NCBI RefSeq assembly: GCF_003003355.1
Contig: NZ_PVTQ01000001.1
Span: 124,001 to 188,000 of the forward strand
DNA: 64,000 bases
Direction: 5' to 3'
Origin: Donghicola tyrosinivorans
GTDB lineage: Bacteria; Pseudomonadota; Alphaproteobacteria; Rhodobacterales; Rhodobacteraceae
In this document: positions 62,977-64,000 of the stretch, in pieces
Layout of the letters: every line of letters starts with the position of its first letter
Numbering within the stretch: position 1 is the first letter of the stretch
The notes under the pieces: model-generated
What the model was told of the DNA's origin: nothing
The model's database searches: none
Seen by the model: only the letters and a program-made list of their open reading frames with translations
Position numbers and translations under genes: made by a program

Positions 62977-64000
62977 TCAGGTGACCGCGGCCCGCACCTT
63001 GAATTCCGGCCGATCCCATTCTTTGCTGTTGATGACTTCTGCGATTTGCGCGGCGGCGTGGTCGATGTCGGCCTCATCTAGATATAGTGGCGTGATGCCA
63101 AAGCGCATGATGTCCGGTGCGCGAAAATCCCCGATGATCCCCCGTGCGATCACCGCCTGCATGGCAGCATAGCCTTCGTGGAAATGGAATGACACCTGCG
63201 AACCGCGCTGGGCGGGGTCGGTGGGCGAGGCCAGCGTCAGGTCTGGGCAGGCTTGGGTGACGGCGTGGATGAAACGTTCCGAGAGCTCGATGCTGCGGGT
63301 GCGTAGGTCATTCATATCCACGTGGTCCCAGATATTCAGCGCAGCCTCTAGCGCGGCCATCTGGATAATGGGCGGTGTGCCAACGCGCATGCGGGCAATG
63401 CCATCGGCGGGGCGGTAGGCGGCCTCGAACGCGAAGGGGGCGGCGTGACCCAGCCAGCCCGCCAGAATGGGGCGGGCCTGCATGGCGTGCTGCGGAGCCA
63501 CAAAGATAAAGGCGGGGGCGCCGGGTCCGCCGTTCAGAAACTTATAGGTGCAACCGACGGCAAAGTCGGCTTTCGCGCCGGTCACGTCCACGGGCAGGGC
63601 GCCTGCCGAGTGCGCCAGATCCCAGACGGTGATTGCGCCCGCGCCATGGGCCTTAGCGGTGAGGGCGGCCATGTCGTGCTTGCGGCCCGTGCGGTAGTCC
63701 ACCTCGGTCAGCATGAGGACGGCGATCTCATCGGTGATGTGGTCTGCGACCTCTTCTGGCGCGACGACCCGCAGTTCCAGATCCTGCCCCAAGGCCCCCA
63801 GCAGTCCCTGCGCAATATAAAGGTCGGAAGGGAAGTTGCCGGTGTCGGAAAGCACGACCTTCCGATCGGGGCGCAGGGCGAGGGCGGCCGCCAGCGCTTG
63901 GAAGACTTTGATCGACAGAGTGTCACCCACAACGCAGGTCCCCTCAGGCGCGCCGATCAGCCGACCGATCCGGTCTCCGAGGCGGGCAGGCTGGTGAATC
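62977..64000 (-). CDS. kynU: Kynureninase, 5' end beyond the window
   Basis: PLP enzyme that cleaves kynurenine to anthranilate and alanine in tryptophan breakdown. About 341 residues are present. The start is off the right edge; the readable frame enters as GDRIGRLIGAPEGTCVVGDT, a stretch strongly conserved in kynureninase, then KVVLSDTGNFPSDLYIAQGL, VWDLAHSAGALPVDVTGAKA, PLP lysine in VGCTYKFLNGGPGAPAFIFV, and MRFGITPLYLDEADIDHAAA near the end. The stop is TGA at 62977. A methionine inside (near 63930) is not the true start. Confidence 0.94.
   Translation of the reverse strand, partial: IHQPARLGDRIGRLIGAPEGTCVVGDTLSIKVFQALAAALALRPDRKVVLSDTGNFPSDLYIAQGLLGALGQDLELRVVAPEEVADHITDEIAVLMLTEVDYRTGRKHDMAALTAKAHGAGAITVWDLAHSAGALPVDVTGAKADFAVGCTYKFLNGGPGAPAFIFVAPQHAMQARPILAGWLGHAAPFAFEAAYRPADGIARMRVGTPPIIQMAALEAALNIWDHVDMNDLRTRSIELSERFIHAVTQACPDLTLASPTDPAQRGSQVSFHFHEGYAAMQAVIARGIIGDFRAPDIMRFGITPLYLDEADIDHAAAQIAEVINSKEWDRPEFKVRAAVT

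Noticed and set aside
62556-63077. A 173-codon minus-strand frame in the gap before kynU
   Set aside because: It overlaps the end of kynU in another frame, is rich in Arg/Thr/Pro with no fold pattern, and has no ribosome binding site.

Overview
The window is a contiguous piece of a GC-rich alphaproteobacterial chromosome, most probably from the order Rhodobacterales (Roseobacter group). The evidence is gene content and order: hflK-hflC-DUF2065-degP, ferredoxin/purD/xseA, ftsY-DMT permease-yciB, ftsW-murG-murC-DUF2484-murB-ddl-ftsQ-ftsA-ftsZ-lpxC-bamD-recN, aerobic cobaltochelatase cobS/cobT beside a J-domain protein and bolA, a very long FtsZ linker, and families typical of this order (DUF2484, DUF2842, the 823-residue acidic protein). 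No rRNA, tRNA, CRISPR array, insertion sequence or phage gene was seen. The species cannot be told from the sequence alone.

Layout. 1-3.9 kb: pyrG (cut by the left edge) and secG on minus, then purA, a DUF2842 membrane protein and a lipoprotein on plus. 3.9-6.4 kb: a large Glu/Ala-rich protein on minus. 6.5-9.5 kb: thiamine pyrophosphokinase, a DMT permease and L-serine dehydratase. 9.9-16 kb: rpiA, gor, then the membrane quality-control run hflK-hflC-DUF2065-degP. 16-25 kb: peptidoglycan-binding lipoprotein, [2Fe-2S] ferredoxin with an FG-GAP protein, purD, xseA, ftsY, a second DMT permease, yciB and a YhiN-type flavoprotein. 25.2-39 kb: the division and cell-wall cluster, running in one direction from ftsW to recN. 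39-42.7 kb: an FAD-linked D-2-hydroxyacid dehydrogenase, a ClC chloride channel/antiporter and a DUF427 protein. 42.7-49.3 kb: aminopeptidase P, cobT, cobS, J-domain protein, bolA. 49.3-55.5 kb: a more variable stretch with a DUF4177 protein carrying DNA repeats, a tautomerase-like protein, an AT-richer nuclease gene, a 763-residue basic amino acid decarboxylase, a DUF1275 permease and an AT-rich orphan gene. 55.5-64 kb: gatB, an acyltransferase, pepN, three small conserved proteins, a class I glutamine amidotransferase-like hydrolase and kynureninase (cut by the right edge).

How the genes work together. The central block supplies lipid II synthesis and flipping/polymerisation (MurG, MurC, MurB, Ddl, FtsW), the division ring (FtsQ, FtsA, FtsZ), the first committed step of lipid A (LpxC), outer-membrane protein assembly (BamD) and break repair (RecN). 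HflKC, DUF2065 and DegP form an envelope proteostasis run. CobS and CobT are two of the three subunits of the oxygen-dependent cobaltochelatase; CobN must be elsewhere.

Beyond ordinary genes, the clearest unexplained signals are: a recurring intergenic element (22-base core plus GC hairpins) found at gene ends, always in the same orientation; an AT-rich orphan gene whose reading frame runs out antisense into its neighbour; an intrinsic terminator with no gene in front of it between the acyltransferase gene and pepN; and a structured, AT-richer, gene-free stretch before kynU. I did not find a convincing new multi-gene system.
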